Shown one piece after another: positions 61,132 through 64,000 of a stretch of 64,000 bases of DNA. This DNA comes from VXNE01 sp965261535 (GTDB taxonomy: Bacteria > Pseudomonadota > Gammaproteobacteria > Pseudomonadales > Azotimanducaceae): positions 4,154,001-4,218,000 of the forward strand of contig OZ253469.1 in the NCBI GenBank assembly GCA_965261535.1. The letters run 5' to 3'. A model generated the notes under the pieces. It had not been told where the DNA came from and did no database searches. It saw only the letters and a program-made list of their open reading frames with translations. Position 1 is the first letter of the stretch. Each line of letters starts with the position of its first letter. Position numbers and translations under genes: made by a program.

Positions 61132-62139
61132 TCACGCCGCGGTCAATTCGGCAATGATTTTCGCTCGAGCGTCCTTGGGCAGGTTCGCATAGGCGGCCGA
61201 CGTGCGGTCGACGATATCGCCGTAGCGCGCCAAGAGCCGTCCAGCGATTTCTTCCGGCGGGCCCACGATGCCGAATGCGTCGAGCATGTCGTCCGTAATG
61301 AGGCTGCCCATTTCCGCCCACCGGCCCTGTTTCGACATCACATTCAGTTCGCCCTGTAATTCGCCGACGCCGATGCTGTCCAACACCGGCCTGTAGGCCG
61401 GGGTGGAGCCGTAAAACGCGATCTGTTGCTTTGTCGCCACGCTGGCCCGCGCCAGTTCCCGCTCGTCGCGTCCCGTGACGACAAAACACGGATAACTGAC
61501 CTCGAAGTCGGAACGCTGCTTTCCGGCTTTGGCGAATCCGCGCTCCAGTGCGGGAACGGTCGTTTCGCGCAAATACTTCTCGGTCGTGAAGGGATGCACG
61601 ATGATCCCGTCCGCCACTTCGCCGGCGACCTGGGTCATCAGCGGACCGACCGCCGCGAGAAACACGCGCGGCGGAGGGAATTCGGTGTTGGCCGGCCTAA
61701 AGAAGGGCGTCATGAGCGTGTGCGTGTAGAACTTGCCGGTGAATTGCAACGGCGCACCTTCGTGCCAATTCGCCCAGATCGCGCGCATGGCGAGAATGAA
61801 CTCGCGCATTCGCGCCGCCGGCTGCGACCAGGGCATGCTGAAACGCTTACGAATGTGCGCTCGTATTTGCGAGCCGAGCCCGAGCACGAAGCGGCCGCGG
61901 GAGGCGGCGTTCAGGTCATGGCCGACATGGGCGAGCGTCATTGGCGAACGGGCGAAGGCGACAGCGATGCTCGTCGCGAGGCCGACGTGGAATGTCGCCT
62001 GCGCGGCCATCGCGAGCGGCAGGAATGGATCGTGGCCGGTCTCCGCGGTGAATACGCCGCTATAGCCCATCTCTTCCAGTTCGCGCGCCTCGGCGCCGAC
62101 CTTGTCCAGTTCCCAGCCGATACCGCCATCAACTTTCAT
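61132..62139 (-). CDS. LLM-class oxidoreductase (F420-dependent TIGR03617-like)
   Basis: 335 aa. Luciferase-like TIM barrel: 'KVDGGIGWELDKVGAEARELE' (read 'GWELDKVGAEARELE'), 'YSGVFTAETGHDPFLPLA', 'LATSIAVAFARSPMTLAHV', 'SRGRFVLGLGSQIRAHIRKR' and 'PRVFLAAVGPLMTQVAGEVA'. This pattern matches a group annotated as probable F420-dependent oxidoreductases. It stands next to an amidohydrolase gene on the same strand, so the two may act on one aromatic or heterocyclic substrate (inference). Confidence 0.9.
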   Translation of the reverse strand: MKVDGGIGWELDKVGAEARELEEMGYSGVFTAETGHDPFLPLAMAAQATFHVGLATSIAVAFARSPMTLAHVGHDLNAASRGRFVLGLGSQIRAHIRKRFSMPWSQPAARMREFILAMRAIWANWHEGAPLQFTGKFYTHTLMTPFFRPANTEFPPPRVFLAAVGPLMTQVAGEVADGIIVHPFTTEKYLRETTVPALERGFAKAGKQRSDFEVSYPCFVVTGRDERELARASVATKQQIAFYGSTPAYRPVLDSIGVGELQGELNVMSKQGRWAEMGSLITDDMLDAFGIVGPPEEIAGRLLARYGDIVDRTSAAYANLPKDARAKIIAELTAA

Positions 62140-62220
62140 GCCGTCCCCTGATTGTCGACCGCAAAGACACCGATTCTAAAGCATCGCGCAGGTGACCTGT
62201 GTGGCGCGAAAGGTTCCCCT

Positions 62221-63633
62221 TCAATCGCCCGCAAGGACCTGTTTCGCGGTTTCCGCCACGCTGGTGCCGTCGAAGAAATCGGGATTGGTTTCGCCCCAGA
62301 AACGCACCGGGTTGTCCAGGACGAAACGTTTGAACTGTTCATGATCGATCCTTTCGTCCTCGACCAGTTCATAGGCTTCCGGCAACACGCCCGCCATGTC
62401 CTGCACGTCGAAGTGGCCGATATCGGAGCCGAACAGCGCCTTCATCTCCGCGTTGCCGGGATTGAACGCGCGGTTGAACGCCCACGCGTTGGCGGGGTCG
62501 TCGGCTTCGCAGCCGAAAAAGAAGGGCTTGACGAACAGGTCGAGGAAATCCTCCTTGCCTCGGATTCCGCAGGCGGCGTAGTCGTCGAGGTCGTCGACTC
62601 CGCCGGTGGTGTCGGGGCCGTTGTTCGTGCCGATGCCGCGTCCCCTTGCGATGGCGTCGGAGAACGAAACGCTCGCGTACTTCGCCGCCAGTTCGCGCAG
62701 CAGCCCCATGTCGAGGTTCGCCGGGTCCGTATACGCGAGCGCTTCGCCGTTGCGTATGTTCCAGTGGCCTATGAGGTCAGCCAGCAAGAGGCACGCGAAG
62801 CCGACGCCGCCCTCCAGAAAGGCGAAATTGAGATCCGGGAAACGCCGCGTGACGCCACCGAGAAAGATCGCCTTGCACACCGCTTCGCTCGCTGCGGCGA
62901 AGTGGCCGACGTGGTTGTAGCAGAAGTTCGAGGGCGAATTGCGAAAGGCGCGGCCTCGCGACCCCCGATGAAACGTCGGCGATACCTTGAGTTCCAGGCA
63001 CTTGCGCCAGACGGGATCGTAGTCATAGGCGCTGTCGAGGCCCAGCATGTCTATCCGGGAGCCGGAACCCCGCTCAACCGGCCGTTCCACCATGCTATTC
63101 AGCATGACCACCTTGAACTCCAGTTCGCCGACGGCGTGTTCGAGTTCGGCGATCGCCTCGTCCGGCGTGTGCGTCGGGATCATTGCAGCGGGCGTAATCC
63201 GATCGGGAAAGGGCGCGAACAGATCCGCCTGGTAGATATTGAACGCGCGACACGCCGCCACCCGCGCCTCTTCGTCGTTGCCGCGCGTCAGACCCATGCC
63301 GGCCGTGGGGAAAAGCACGGCGAAGTCGATACCGAATTCATCCAGCCGCTCGTGCAAGAGCGCCGGCATCATGGCGGTGGCGCGGTCGCGCGTGTTCCTG
63401 GTGGGGACACCCCAGAACGACTCCTGGGCCATGTTCTCGGCGCGGCGCTCTTCGACGTTCATCGCCAGTGACCGGCGCTGGCGCTCGCCGTTCGCGCGGA
63501 ATGCCCGGACGGCTGGCTCGCCGCCGATTTTCTCCAGCGCGTCCTCGACGACGGGACGGAATTCTTGCCAGTGGCCATCGGCGTCGATCACCGGATGACC
63601 GAGTTCGGATCGTAGTTTGGATGCTGTTGTCAT
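62221..63633 (-). CDS. Amidohydrolase-family metal-dependent hydrolase
   Basis: 470 aa. PF04909-like enzyme: 'HPVIDADGHWQEFRPVV' (first metal motif), 'LFPTAGMGLTRGNDEE', 'RITPAAMIPTHTPDEAIAEL', 'FCYNHVGHFAAASEAVCKAI', 'LNFAFLEGGVGFACLLLADL' and 'LFGSDIGHFDVQDM' (last metal ligand Asp). These enzymes hydrolyse or decarboxylate cyclic and aromatic acids. The ATG at 63633 has AAGG 9 bases upstream; an ATG at 63642 and an open frame to 63924 are less likely. Confidence 0.88.
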   Translation of the reverse strand: MTTASKLRSELGHPVIDADGHWQEFRPVVEDALEKIGGEPAVRAFRANGERQRRSLAMNVEERRAENMAQESFWGVPTRNTRDRATAMMPALLHERLDEFGIDFAVLFPTAGMGLTRGNDEEARVAACRAFNIYQADLFAPFPDRITPAAMIPTHTPDEAIAELEHAVGELEFKVVMLNSMVERPVERGSGSRIDMLGLDSAYDYDPVWRKCLELKVSPTFHRGSRGRAFRNSPSNFCYNHVGHFAAASEAVCKAIFLGGVTRRFPDLNFAFLEGGVGFACLLLADLIGHWNIRNGEALAYTDPANLDMGLLRELAAKYASVSFSDAIARGRGIGTNNGPDTTGGVDDLDDYAACGIRGKEDFLDLFVKPFFFGCEADDPANAWAFNRAFNPGNAEMKALFGSDIGHFDVQDMAGVLPEAYELVEDERIDHEQFKRFVLDNPVRFWGETNPDFFDGTSVAETAKQVLAGD

Positions 63634-63808
63634 GGTGCCCATCCTTGGTATGTCTCTGCTCGCCGCAAATTCTTCGCGCGCGTCCTGTCGAGCAATATTG
63701 CCGCGTAGCCGCAACCATGCCAACCGGAATGGTCCGCAGTTCGCGACGGCGCGGGCGACGGCGTCCCTTGATGGTAGACGGGACGCCCGGTCGGAAGAGC
63801 AGCAAGAA

Positions 63809-63826
63809 CGCCCGGTTAAACGGGCG
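63809..63826. other. Small hairpin between divergent genes
   Basis: CGCCCG and CGGGCG (63809-63814 and 63821-63826) enclose GTTAAA. There is no T-run, so it is not a standard terminator. It lies between the amidohydrolase gene (leftward) and the partial gene at the window end (rightward) and could be an operator. Confidence 0.3.
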
Positions 63827-63836
63827 AACCCTAGAT

Positions 63837-64000
63837 TTGAGGCCCCTATTGCAAGTTCACGCGATCGATGTGGGCGATACGAATTTTGAGGTGCTCTACA
63901 GCCGGCTGTACCCCGACGAATCAAAAAGCGAGCTGTGCAAGGTGCTTGAACGACGCGTAAGGGCCTACTTTGGAGCGTTAAGTCTTCGAAATACGCCCGC
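63837..64000 (+). CDS. Start of an unidentified gene cut by the window end
   Basis: From a TTG at 63837 the frame stays open to the end: 'LQVHAIDVGDTNFEVLYSRL' and 'YPDESKSELCKVLERRVRAY', then 'FGALSLRNTP'. The amino-acid mix looks like real protein and no other frame is open. There is no recognised family and no clear ribosome-binding site. A start at a later GTG (VGDTNFEV) is possible. Confidence 0.4.
   Translation, partial: MRPLLQVHAIDVGDTNFEVLYSRLYPDESKSELCKVLERRVRAYFGALSLRNTP

Overview
The window is GC-rich bacterial chromosome with dense, mostly operonic coding. A single-chain pyruvate dehydrogenase E1 (AceE), GlnRS, a Coq4-like protein, TRAP and Opp transport parts and MurA point to a proteobacterium, most likely gammaproteobacterial or close to it. 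The species cannot be named from the sequence. A complete coenzyme F420 gene set, unusual in proteobacteria, and three luciferase-like (LLM) oxidoreductases suggest an F420-using lineage.

Layout. 1-4.6 kb: end of aceE, aceF, an FAD-linked oxidase and an unknown exported protein. 4.7-7.8 kb: a small accessory patch with a frameshifted parDE pair, a vapBC pair, and an ECF-like sigma factor whose 5' end and upstream block are duplicated as a dead fragment on the other side of vapBC. 7.9-8.6 kb: a secreted nuclease. 8.6-14.2 kb: the F420 operon npdG-cofE-cofD-cofC-fbiC (minus strand). 14.2-18.5 kb: an ATP-grasp-like protein, a decayed ATPase/DUF4276-like pair and a thioesterase-like protein. 18.5-26.8 kb: phosphoesterase, LLM enzyme, peptide-binding protein, a second vapBC pair, CFA synthase, Coq4-like and GrpB-like proteins. 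26.9-33.5 kb: MurA, another LLM enzyme and a four-gene TRAP transporter set. 33.5-37.2 kb: an unknown protein, a transglutaminase-like protein and GlnRS.

37.3-39.6 kb resembles a decayed diversity-generating retroelement (DGR). A formylglycine-generating-enzyme-like target has a C-terminal stretch rich in NNC codons. A perfect 13-bp hairpin follows its stop codon. Next come half of an Avd-like four-helix protein and the middle of a reverse transcriptase, joined by deletion.

39.6-47.1 kb: AroA, acyl-CoA dehydrogenase, tRNA-Ala(CGC), a cytidylyltransferase, a 2-hydroxyacid dehydrogenase, a frameshifted FG-GAP lipoprotein and a GH43-like propeller. 47.1-54.6 kb: the propionyl/methylmalonyl-CoA operon (mutase, epimerase, carboxyltransferase, biotin carboxylase). 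It carries three arrays of one short palindromic repeat; two sit inside coding genes without breaking the frame, in opposite orientations relative to the genes. 55.0-64.0 kb: an NhaC-like antiporter, an AlbA/Schlafen-type gene flanked by two copies of a ~250-bp segment, a lytic transglycosylase, a third LLM enzyme, an amidohydrolase and the start of one more gene.

The best candidates for something new are the coding-compatible palindromic repeat family and the relic DGR. The F420 operon is the clearest metabolic signature.
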